Below are positions 1-5,345 of a stretch of DNA of 5,345 nucleotides, piece after piece. The notes under the pieces are model-generated. The model was not told where the DNA came from, made no database searches, and saw nothing but the letters and a program-made list of their open reading frames with translations. Numbering within the stretch: the stretch's first letter is position 1; every line of letters begins with the position of its first letter. Origin of the DNA: DASSBG01 sp965651365 (lineage in GTDB: Bacteria; Pseudomonadota; Gammaproteobacteria; Xanthomonadales; Rhodanobacteraceae); assembly GCA_965651365.1 (NCBI GenBank), contig CBFGSA010000163.1, positions 1 through 5,345 of the forward strand. The letters are read 5' to 3'. A program made the position numbers and the translations under genes.

Positions 1-1464
1 GCGCTGGCCAACATCGACGCGATGATCGAGCTGATCAAGACCTCGGCCTCGCCGGCCGAAGCGCGTGAGCGGATGCTGGCGAGGCGCTGGGAACCGGGCC
101 TGGTGCGCGCGCTGCTGGAAGCCGCCGACAGCGACGCCACGCGGCCCGAGGACATGGATCCGCGCGACGGCCTCAAGGACGACGGCTACCAGCTCTCCGA
201 TGCCCAGGCCCAGGAAATCCTGGCCATGCGCCTGCACCGCCTGACCGGTCTGGAGCAGGAAAAGCTCAGCGACGAGTATCGCCAGATTCTGGACGCGATC
301 CGCGAGCTGATCGCGATCCTGATGGACCCGGACAAGCTGCTGGCCGTGATCCGAGGTGAGCTGGAAGCCATCCGTGACGATTACGGCGACGCGCGCCGTA
401 CCGACATCCAGCACTCGCTGGACGATCTGGACGTGCTCGACCTGATCGCGCCCGAGGACATGGTGGTGACGCTGTCGCATACAGGCTACGTCAAGCGCCA
501 GGCAGCCAGCACCTACCGCGCCCAGCGCCGCGGCGGCAAGGGCCGCTCGGCCTCCAGGCTCAAGGACGAGGATGTGGTCGAGCAACTGTGGGTGGTCAAC
601 ACCCACGACACCCTGCTGACCTTCACCAGCACCGGCCGCGTGTACTGGCTCAAGGTGTACCAGATGCCCGAGGCCGGCCCCGGTGCGCGCGGCAAGCCGA
701 TCGTCAACCTGCTGCCGCTGGAAGAAAACGAATGCGTGCAGGCAGTGCTGCCGGTGCGCGAATACGGCGAGGACCAGTTCGTGTTCTTCGCCACCCGCCA
801 GGGCAAGGTCAAGAAGACGCCGCTGACCGAGTACGCCTACCAGTTGCAACGCGGCAAGATCGCCATCGGCCTGGCCGACGACGACGCCCTGGTCAATGTG
901 CGTCTGACCGACGGCAACAGCGACGTGATGCTGTTCGCCTCCAATGGCAAGGCGGTGCGCTTCGAGGAAGGCGCGGTGCGCTCGATGGGCCGTACCGCGG
1001 CCGGTGTACGCGGCATCCGCCTGGCCGAGGGTGCCGAGGTGGTTTCGGCCATCATCGCCGCCCAGGATGCCAACGGCGACACCGACATTCTGCTGGCCAC
1101 CGCGCGCGGCTACGGCAAGCGCACCGCCCTGGCCGAGTTCCCGGTCAAGGGCCGCGGCATTCAGGGCGTGCTGGGCATCAAGTGCTCGAAGCGCAATGGC
1201 GCATTGGTGGCCGCCTCACGCGTGCACGAGGACGACGAGGTGATGCTGATCTCCGACCATGGCACCCTGGTGCGCACCCGGGTGGCCGAGATTTCCCAGC
1301 TTGGCCGCAACACCCAGGGCGTGACCCTGATCCGCCTGCCCGATGAGGAAAAACTGGTCGGCGTGGTGCGCCTGGACGCCAGCGACGAAGAGGACGAGCT
1401 GGACAGCGGCGAAGTTGCCGGGACAGCTGACGCTGACGAGGGCCCGCAAGCACCGGAGCAGTGA
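1..1464 (+). CDS. gyrA: DNA gyrase subunit A, C-terminal half (5' end outside the window)
   Basis: GyrA pairs with GyrB in the A2B2 gyrase that introduces negative supercoils into DNA using ATP. The reading frame is open from base 1 (ALANIDA...), so the gene starts upstream; the ATG at 22 is internal. About 487 codons are visible. Placing the GyrA box against E. coli GyrA suggests that roughly 385 N-terminal residues are missing, including the catalytic tyrosine and the quinolone-resistance region. Codons 1 to about 140 match the end of the breakage-reunion domain and its coiled coil (LTGLEQEKLSDEY). The GyrA box QRRGGKG at 523-543 separates this from ParC and is needed for DNA wrapping. Six blade-like repeats follow the pattern of a beta-pinwheel: TLSHTGYVKR, TFTSTGRVYW, FATRQGKVKK, LFASNGKAVR, LATARGYGKR, LISDHGTLVR. 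An acidic tail (DASDEEDELDSGE) precedes the TGA stop, as in other gammaproteobacterial GyrA proteins. No frameshift is seen. Confidence 0.98.
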   Translation, partial: ALANIDAMIELIKTSASPAEARERMLARRWEPGLVRALLEAADSDATRPEDMDPRDGLKDDGYQLSDAQAQEILAMRLHRLTGLEQEKLSDEYRQILDAIRELIAILMDPDKLLAVIRGELEAIRDDYGDARRTDIQHSLDDLDVLDLIAPEDMVVTLSHTGYVKRQAASTYRAQRRGGKGRSASRLKDEDVVEQLWVVNTHDTLLTFTSTGRVYWLKVYQMPEAGPGARGKPIVNLLPLEENECVQAVLPVREYGEDQFVFFATRQGKVKKTPLTEYAYQLQRGKIAIGLADDDALVNVRLTDGNSDVMLFASNGKAVRFEEGAVRSMGRTAAGVRGIRLAEGAEVVSAIIAAQDANGDTDILLATARGYGKRTALAEFPVKGRGIQGVLGIKCSKRNGALVAASRVHEDDEVMLISDHGTLVRTRVAEISQLGRNTQGVTLIRLPDEEKLVGVVRLDASDEEDELDSGEVAGTADADEGPQAPEQ

Positions 1465-1629
1465 TTGGCAGTCGGCAAGAAGTGAGCCGCAAGCGGGCAA
1501 GCGGCAAAGCGGAAATGGCGTCTGCGACTTCGCTTCGCTTCGCACAGGATGACGCCAAGGTTTGTCCTGTTGTGCGACGGTGCGCAGAGCCCGCCTTCGC
1601 AGGTTCCAGCGTCAATGGCAAGGCGGAAA
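1465..1629. other. Intergenic gap between convergent gyrA and thioesterase genes
   Basis: This 165-base gap separates the gyrA stop from the thioesterase stop on the opposite strand. I see no credible gene in it. It holds short direct repeats: three CAAGCGG-like copies at 1490-1512 and three CTTCG pentamers at 1528-1542. It also has several imperfect inverted repeats. One pairs 1516-1527 with 1540-1557. One pairs 1540-1549 with 1565-1577. A 7-bp pair (CCGCCTT 1591-1597, AAGGCGG 1620-1626) has a long loop. None carries a classic run of T residues. Confidence 0.7.
1516..1557. terminator. Candidate bidirectional terminator-like inverted repeat
   Basis: TGGCGTC-TGCGA (1516-1527) pairs with TCGCA (1540-1544) and GACGCCA (1551-1557), giving 12 base pairs with a 6-base bulge and a 12-base loop of CTTCG repeats. 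Short T-containing stretches follow on both strands: GGTTTGTCC on plus and ATTTCCGCTTT on minus. They are weak for Rho-independent termination. A competing stem uses 1540-1549 with 1565-1577. Its position between two converging stop codons is where a shared terminator would be expected. The call rests on position and symmetry only; Rho-dependent termination is an equally good alternative. Confidence 0.3.
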
Positions 1630-2058
1630 CTACGCGCTGCGATCTTCCACGGCGTTGCGGATCACGTCGGGCAGCGGCACGGGCCTGCCGGTGGTCGGGT
1701 CCATCCACACCAGTACGGTGTGACCGTCGCAGTACAGGGTGTCGGGCTGCTCGCGGTCGGTGATGCGGTGGCCGACGGTGACCGAGCTGTTGCCGACCTT
1801 CTGGCAGTCCAGGATCACGTCCAGCGCGGCCGGCCAGGTGATCGGCCTGCGGTAGTTGATCTGGGCCGCGGCCAGTACCGGTGCGCAGTGCGGTCCCAGC
1901 CAGCTCTTGTCGAGGGTGTCGAGCCAGGCCAGCCGTGCCTGCTCCAGGTAGGTCAGGTAGCGCGCGTTGTTGACGTGCTTGTAGGCGTCCATGTCGCCCC
2001 AGCGCACCTCGACCGGGCTGCGGAACATCAGCGTGCTGTCGGCTTCGGGTGTGGTCAT
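1630..2058 (-). CDS. Hotdog-fold acyl-CoA thioesterase (4HBT / YbgC-like family)
   Basis: This 142-residue protein belongs to the small single-domain hotdog thioesterases, which hydrolyse acyl-CoA thioesters in the cytoplasm. Residues 17-46 carry the family signature: VRWGDMDAYKHVNN followed by ARYLTYLEQARLAWL. D22, D24 and H28 lie in the usual catalytic segment, and an ARYL/EQAR helix follows it. Length is typical of the family, with no signal peptide or membrane segment. I chose the ATG at 2058-2056 because GAGGAG (2070-2065) sits six bases upstream. The frame stays open 54 codons further into uvrA, but those codons are low-complexity and lack family similarity. The gene begins 10 bases after the uvrA stop, so it is probably the second gene of a uvrA operon. 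The substrate cannot be read from the sequence; a 4-hydroxybenzoyl-CoA specificity should not be assumed. Confidence 0.9.
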   Translation of the reverse strand: MTTPEADSTLMFRSPVEVRWGDMDAYKHVNNARYLTYLEQARLAWLDTLDKSWLGPHCAPVLAAAQINYRRPITWPAALDVILDCQKVGNSSVTVGHRITDREQPDTLYCDGHTVLVWMDPTTGRPVPLPDVIRNAVEDRSA

Positions 2059-2064
2059 TGCGGG

Positions 2065-2070
2065 CTCCTC
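2065..2070 (-). promoter_or_regulatory. Shine-Dalgarno sequence of the thioesterase gene, overlapping the uvrA stop
   Basis: On the minus strand GAGGAG lies six bases before the thioesterase ATG and shares two bases with the uvrA TGA stop at 2071-2069. A ribosome finishing uvrA therefore stops on top of the next initiation site, an arrangement that favours translational coupling. It also decides the thioesterase start in favour of 2058 over upstream in-frame ATGs. Confidence 0.8.
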
Positions 2071-4918
2071 ATGCGCGTTTTTTGCGGCGTGGTTTCTGTG
2101 GCAGGTGCTCGGCCAGGAAATGGCCGGTATGGGACTGCTTGCTGGTGGCAACCTGTTCCGGGGTGCCGCTGGCGATGACGCGGCCGCCACCGGCACCGCC
2201 CTCGGGACCGAGATCGACAATCCAGTCGGCGGTTTTGATCACGTCGAGGTTGTGCTCGATCACGACCACGGTCGAGCCATGGTCAACAAGCTGGTGCAGC
2301 ACGTCGAGGAGCTGCTCGATGTCGTGGAAGTGCAGGCCGGTGGTCGGCTCGTCCAGGATGTACAGGGTCTGGCCGGTGTCGCGCCGTGACAGCTCCTTGG
2401 ACAGCTTGACGCGCTGGGCCTCGCCACCGGACAGCGTGGTCGCGCTCTGGCCGAGCTTGATGTAGTCCAGACCCACCGCGCGCAAGGTCTCCAGACGCCG
2501 CGCGATCGCCGGCACGTTGGCGAACAGTTCCAGCGCCTCCTCGACGGTCATGTCGAGCACGTCGGCGATGGTCTGGCCCTTGTAGGTGATGTCCAGCGTC
2601 TCGCGGTTGTAGCGCCTGCCCTTGCAGGTGTCGCAAGGCACGTACATGTCGGGCAGAAAGTGCATTTCGACCTTGATCAGTCCGTCGCCCTGACAGGCCT
2701 CGCAGCGTCCGCCGCGCACGTTGAAGCTGAAACGGCCCGGCTTGTAACCGCGTGCGCGAGCCTCGGGCACCTGTGCGAACAATTCTCGAAGCGGCGTGAA
2801 CAGACCAGTGTAAGTGGCTGGATTTGAACGGGGTGTGCGGCCGATTGGCGCCTGGTTGATGTCGACCACCTTGTCAAAGTTTTCCAGCCCATCGATGCTG
2901 TCGAAGGCGGCCGGCTGGCGCGAGGCGCCGTTCAACTCGCGGGCACAGACCGCATACAAGGTGTCGTTGATCAGGGTCGACTTGCCCGAGCCGGACACGC
3001 CGGTGATGCAGGTGAACAGCCCGGCCGGGATCTCCAGATCCACCGACTTGAGGTTGTTGCCGCGCGCGCCGCCCAGCTTCAGCGTGCACTGTGGGTCGAA
3101 TTTGCGGCGCAGCTCCGGCACCTCGATCGCGCGCTGGCCGGACAGGAACTGGCCGGTCACCGAGCGTTTCGATTTCAGTACCGATTTGATGTCGCCCTGG
3201 GCCACGATCTCGCCACCATGGATGCCGGCGCCGGGGCCGATGTCGAGGATGTGGTCGGCGCTGCGGATCGCTTCTTCGTCGTGCTCGACCACGATCACCG
3301 TGTTACCCAGATCGCGCAGCCGGGTCAGGGTGCCCAGCAGACGCTTGTTGTCGCGCTGGTGCAAGCCGATCGAGGGCTCGTCCAGCACGTACATCACGCC
3401 GACCAGGCCGGCGCCGATCTGGCTGGCCAGACGGATGCGCTGAGCCTCGCCGCCAGACAGCGAATCGGCCTTGCGGTCCAGGGTCAGGTAGTTGAGGCCG
3501 ACATCGACCAGGAAGTTGAGCCGCTCGCGGATTTCCTTGACCACCCGGCGTGCGATCTCGCCGCGCCAGCCGTCCAGCTTGAGGGCTTCGAAAAAGGCCA
3601 GCGCGTCCTCGATCGAGCGCGCGCTGACCTCGGGCAGGTTGTTGCCGTCGACGAACACATGCCGCGCCGAGCGGTTCAGGCGCTGGCCGCCGCAGTCGGG
3701 GCAGGGCGTGTCGCTGAGATAGCGCGCCAGTTCCTCGCGCACGGCCGCGGATTCGGTTTCGCGGTAGCGCCGCTCCAGATTCGGCACAATGCCCTCGAAG
3801 CGGTGCCGCCGGTTGCGTTTGCCACCGCGCTGGGTCAGGTAGTGGAAGGTGATCGCTTCCTTGCCGGAGCCGAACAGCACCGCCTTGCGGATTTTCTGCG
3901 GCAGTTCGCGCCACGGCGTGTCGACGTCGAAGCCGTAATGCTCGGCCAGCGACTGGATCATCTGGAAAAAGTGCGCGTTGCGCCGATCCCAGCCGCGTAT
4001 CGCGCCCTCGGATAGAGCACGTTCGGGATGCGCCACCACCAGATCGGGATCGACATTCTCGCGCGTGCCCAGGCCGTCGCAGCCGGGACAGGCGCCAACC
4101 GGCGAATTGAACGAGAACAAGCGCGGTTCCAGTTCGCTCAGCGAGTAGTCGCACACCGGGCAGGCGTAGCGGGCCGAAAAGAGCTGCTCGTCAGCCTTGG
4201 CATCGTCCAGATCGGCCACGACCGCCAGCCCCTCGCCCAGGCTCAGCGCGGTCTCGAACGACTCGGCCAGACGCTGCTTGATGTCCTCCCGCGGTCGGAA
4301 GCGGTCCACCACCACATCGATATTGTGCTTCTGGCGCAGGCCGAGCGGCGGTACGCTGTCGATATCGTGCACGTGGCCGTCGACCCGCACCCGAACGAAA
4401 CCCTGGGCGCGCAATTGCTCGAAGATCTGCACATGCTCGCCCTTGCGCTCGCGCACCATCGGCGCCAGCAGCATCCAGCGTCGCTCGGGATCGAGCTTCA
4501 GGGTCGCGTCGACCATCTGGCTGACCGTCTGCGCCGCCAGTGGAATGTCGTGATCGGGGCAGCGCGGCGTGCCCACGCGGGCGTACAGCAGGCGCAGGTA
4601 GTCGTGAATCTCGGTGATCGTGCCGACCGTCGAGCGCGGATTGTGCGAGGTCGACTTCTGCTCGATCGAGATTGCCGGAGACAGGCCCTCGATGTGGTCC
4701 ACTTCCGGCTTTTCCATCATCGACAGGAACTGCCGCGCATACGAGGACAGCGATTCGACATAGCGCCGCTGGCCCTCGGCATAGATCGTGTCGAAAGCCA
4801 GCGAGGATTTGCCCGAACCGGACAGCCCGGTGACCACGATCAGCTTGTCGCGCGGCAGTTCCAGGTCAAGATTCTTGAGATTGTGGGTGCGTGCACCGCG
4901 GATGCTGATGGTGTCCAT
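2069..4918 (-). CDS. uvrA: UvrABC system protein A (excinuclease ATPase subunit)
   Basis: UvrA is the damage-sensing ATPase of nucleotide excision repair. A UvrA dimer loads UvrB at bulky DNA lesions before UvrC cuts. The 949-residue product is close to the 940 residues of E. coli UvrA and collinear with it. It has two ABC ATPase halves. Walker A motifs are GLSGSGKS at 31-38 and GVSGSGKS at 640-647. ABC signatures LSGGEAQR are at 487-494 and 829-836. Walker B motifs end in VLDEPS (511-516) and ILDEPT (854-859). Zinc-binding cysteine pairs are C253/C256 with C277/C280, and C739/C742 with C762/C765; another CxxC pair is C406/C409. The UvrB-binding and insertion regions lie between the first Walker A and its signature. 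The C-terminus ends in a basic tail (PRRKKRA). I chose the ATG at 4918-4916 because MDTISIRGARTHNLKN matches the family N-terminus. An in-frame ATG at 4963 would add 15 residues encoded by a palindrome. The Shine-Dalgarno at the chosen start is weak (a GAG about five bases upstream). Confidence 0.98.
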   Translation of the reverse strand: MDTISIRGARTHNLKNLDLELPRDKLIVVTGLSGSGKSSLAFDTIYAEGQRRYVESLSSYARQFLSMMEKPEVDHIEGLSPAISIEQKSTSHNPRSTVGTITEIHDYLRLLYARVGTPRCPDHDIPLAAQTVSQMVDATLKLDPERRWMLLAPMVRERKGEHVQIFEQLRAQGFVRVRVDGHVHDIDSVPPLGLRQKHNIDVVVDRFRPREDIKQRLAESFETALSLGEGLAVVADLDDAKADEQLFSARYACPVCDYSLSELEPRLFSFNSPVGACPGCDGLGTRENVDPDLVVAHPERALSEGAIRGWDRRNAHFFQMIQSLAEHYGFDVDTPWRELPQKIRKAVLFGSGKEAITFHYLTQRGGKRNRRHRFEGIVPNLERRYRETESAAVREELARYLSDTPCPDCGGQRLNRSARHVFVDGNNLPEVSARSIEDALAFFEALKLDGWRGEIARRVVKEIRERLNFLVDVGLNYLTLDRKADSLSGGEAQRIRLASQIGAGLVGVMYVLDEPSIGLHQRDNKRLLGTLTRLRDLGNTVIVVEHDEEAIRSADHILDIGPGAGIHGGEIVAQGDIKSVLKSKRSVTGQFLSGQRAIEVPELRRKFDPQCTLKLGGARGNNLKSVDLEIPAGLFTCITGVSGSGKSTLINDTLYAVCARELNGASRQPAAFDSIDGLENFDKVVDINQAPIGRTPRSNPATYTGLFTPLRELFAQVPEARARGYKPGRFSFNVRGGRCEACQGDGLIKVEMHFLPDMYVPCDTCKGRRYNRETLDITYKGQTIADVLDMTVEEALELFANVPAIARRLETLRAVGLDYIKLGQSATTLSGGEAQRVKLSKELSRRDTGQTLYILDEPTTGLHFHDIEQLLDVLHQLVDHGSTVVVIEHNLDVIKTADWIVDLGPEGGAGGGRVIASGTPEQVATSKQSHTGHFLAEHLPQKPRRKKRA

Positions 4919-4935
4919 GAACTCGACTTGTGGTG

Positions 4936-4961
4936 GGTGGGTGCGCTGCGCGCAACCCACC
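4936..4961. repeat. REP-like palindrome in the uvrA leader
   Basis: GGTGGGTGCGC (4936-4946) pairs with GCGC-AA-CCCACC (4950-4961), making an 11-bp stem with one bulged A and a TGC loop, 17 to 18 bases upstream of the uvrA start codon. It resembles the GGTGGGTTnGCGC...GCGCAACCCACC palindromes that I recall being scattered between genes in many proteobacteria. That family assignment is from memory and not tested. Read as protein on the minus strand it gives MVGCAQRTHPPQ, a sort of N-terminal artefact that such repeats produce. On the uvrA strand the T-run precedes the stem, so it is not a Rho-independent terminator. Confidence 0.6.
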
Positions 4962-4981
4962 AAAAATGGGGCGCGCAGCGC
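4943..4981. repeat. Perfect 11-base inverted repeat overlapping the REP-like palindrome
   Basis: GCGCTGCGCGC (4943-4953) and its exact reverse complement GCGCGCAGCGC (4971-4981) are separated by 17 bases that include AAAAA. The left arm is part of the neighbouring palindrome at 4936-4961, so the two stems cannot form at the same time. In a uvrA transcript starting upstream, this stem would form first and the REP-like stem would replace it. Confidence 0.55.
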
Positions 4982-5029
4982 CTGATTGCAAGGTGCGGCT
5001 GTCTCACGGCCTGCGACTCGGCTCAGATT

Positions 5030-5345
5030 CCGCGGCTTTCAGCCGCCAGTCCATGTTTTCATTCTTGCCAAAAAGAGCAAAAGCGTTTCGCGGCTTGCAG
5101 CCGCGAGTTCATTTCTCTTGCTTGCCCAAGAGAAACAGAACCAAAGAGAAGGGCACCCCGCTTCCGCGCCCTGCGGGCATCCTGCCCACAGGGTCCGCGC
5201 CGGCCTGCGGGGTTTTCCGGAGGCACATCCTTGTGCCTTCGGAAAACGCGCCGACATCGTGTCGGCGCCCCTTCGGGCAATCGTTCCCGGCGACGCTTCG
5301 CGCCGCCCGGAACGAAGCCGCAAGCCTCTGCCGCTGCAGAGGGGC
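5030..5345. repeat. Intergenic hairpin-array repeat element (runs to the window edge)
   Basis: At least eight stems lie in about 310 bases. They are 5032-5046 (6 bp), 5088-5106 (8 bp), 5112-5135 (9 bp, perfect), 5169-5193 (11 positions, one mismatch) and 5213-5246 (15 bp, one G-T wobble). The others are 5248-5268 (9 bp, perfect), 5281-5315 (16 positions, two mismatches, TTC loop) and 5325-5342 (7 bp). Three middle stems share a similar apex: GCATCCTGC, ACATCCTTGT and ACATCGTGT. The general pattern of CAAAGAGAA...CACCCCG followed by successive hairpins resembles dispersed intergenic repeats I recall from Xanthomonadaceae genomes. Copy number cannot be tested in this window. Predicted small proteins across it are probably artefacts. 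Confidence 0.65.
5032..5145. repeat. Two diverged tandem copies of a hairpin-headed unit
   Basis: A stem-headed segment starts at 5032 (GCGGCT-TTC-AGCCGC) and again 58 bases later at 5090 (GCGGCT-TGC-AGCCGC). The first 19 bases match at 17 positions. Both are then followed by T-rich sequence leading into CTTGCC and an A/G-rich stretch (AAAAAGAGCAAAAG against CAAGAGAAACAG). The second copy has an intact second stem (TTTCTCTTG 5112-5120 with CAAGAGAAA 5127-5135); in the first copy this stem is degraded. Confidence 0.55.

Larger units (their letters stand above)
4919..5345. other. Non-coding region upstream of uvrA, rich in inverted repeats
   Basis: This 427-base stretch to the window edge has no gene I can support. 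Minus-strand frames of 94 and 73 codons cross it, but they run through the hairpin array and show no domain. The part next to uvrA (4919-4985) holds two overlapping inverted repeats. The part from about 5030 onward is an array of hairpins that probably continues past the window. No clear sigma-70 promoter and no E. coli-type LexA box (CTGT-N8-ACAG) was found. The uvrA promoter must lie here or further upstream. Confidence 0.7.

Noticed and set aside
588..1346. 252-codon plus-strand frame inside gyrA
   Set aside because: It is a shifted-frame shadow of gyrA, Arg/Gly/Pro-rich with no domain, as expected in high-GC DNA.
2059..2220. 54-codon N-terminal extension of the thioesterase into uvrA
   Set aside because: The extension is low-complexity and antiparallel in style to no known family. 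It overlaps the conserved uvrA C-terminus, and a strong Shine-Dalgarno supports the start at 2058.
3218..4015. 265-codon plus-strand frame opposite uvrA
   Set aside because: It lies antisense to conserved uvrA coding sequence and shows no recognisable family; it is a GC-driven shadow.
4932..4941. G-quadruplex from GGTGGGTGGG
   Set aside because: Only three adjacent G-runs are present, with no suitable fourth run nearby.
4963..4991. uvrA promoter with TTGCAA (4991-4986) and CATTTT (4968-4963), 17-base spacing on the minus strand
   Set aside because: The -10 matches only three of six consensus bases and the spacer lies in a GC-rich inverted repeat, so it is too weak to call.
5213..5246. Strong 15-bp stem as a Rho-independent terminator
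   Set aside because: The T-run is on the 5' side and the A-run on the 3' side when read on either strand, the reverse of a terminator arrangement.
5039..5323. 94-codon open frame on the minus strand upstream of uvrA (with an overlapping 73-codon frame)
   Set aside because: It lies wholly inside the hairpin array, has no recognisable domain, and its composition follows the repeats. It looks like an artefact of a GC-rich structured region.

Overview
The window reads as chromosomal DNA from a GC-rich gammaproteobacterium. The GyrA and UvrA proteins are close to their E. coli counterparts along their whole visible length. The codon choice is strongly GC-biased, and the hairpin-rich intergenic repeats look like those I associate with Xanthomonadales (Xanthomonadaceae/Rhodanobacteraceae). 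That placement is an inference from general resemblance, and I cannot name a genus.

Layout: bases 1-1464 (+) hold the C-terminal half of gyrA, the DNA gyrase A subunit; its N-terminal catalytic part lies outside the window. Bases 1465-1629 are a short gap between converging genes, with short direct repeats and imperfect inverted repeats that may help end transcription from both sides. On the minus strand, uvrA (4918 down to 2069) is followed after only 10 bases by a small hotdog-fold acyl-CoA thioesterase gene (2058 down to 1630). The thioesterase Shine-Dalgarno sequence overlaps the uvrA stop codon, so the two are probably co-transcribed and translationally coupled. Bases 4919-5345, upstream of uvrA, contain no convincing gene. 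They hold a REP-like palindrome next to the uvrA start, a second inverted repeat that competes with it, and an array of at least eight hairpins whose first part is present in two diverged tandem copies.

Functionally, gyrA (DNA supercoiling) and uvrA (damage recognition in nucleotide excision repair) are housekeeping DNA-maintenance genes. The thioesterase has no obvious pathway link to either, so its place behind uvrA probably reflects operon organisation. I see no mobile element gene, CRISPR array, tRNA, rRNA or defence system. The coding part is ordinary. The parts worth a second look are the structured repeat region and the uvrA leader.
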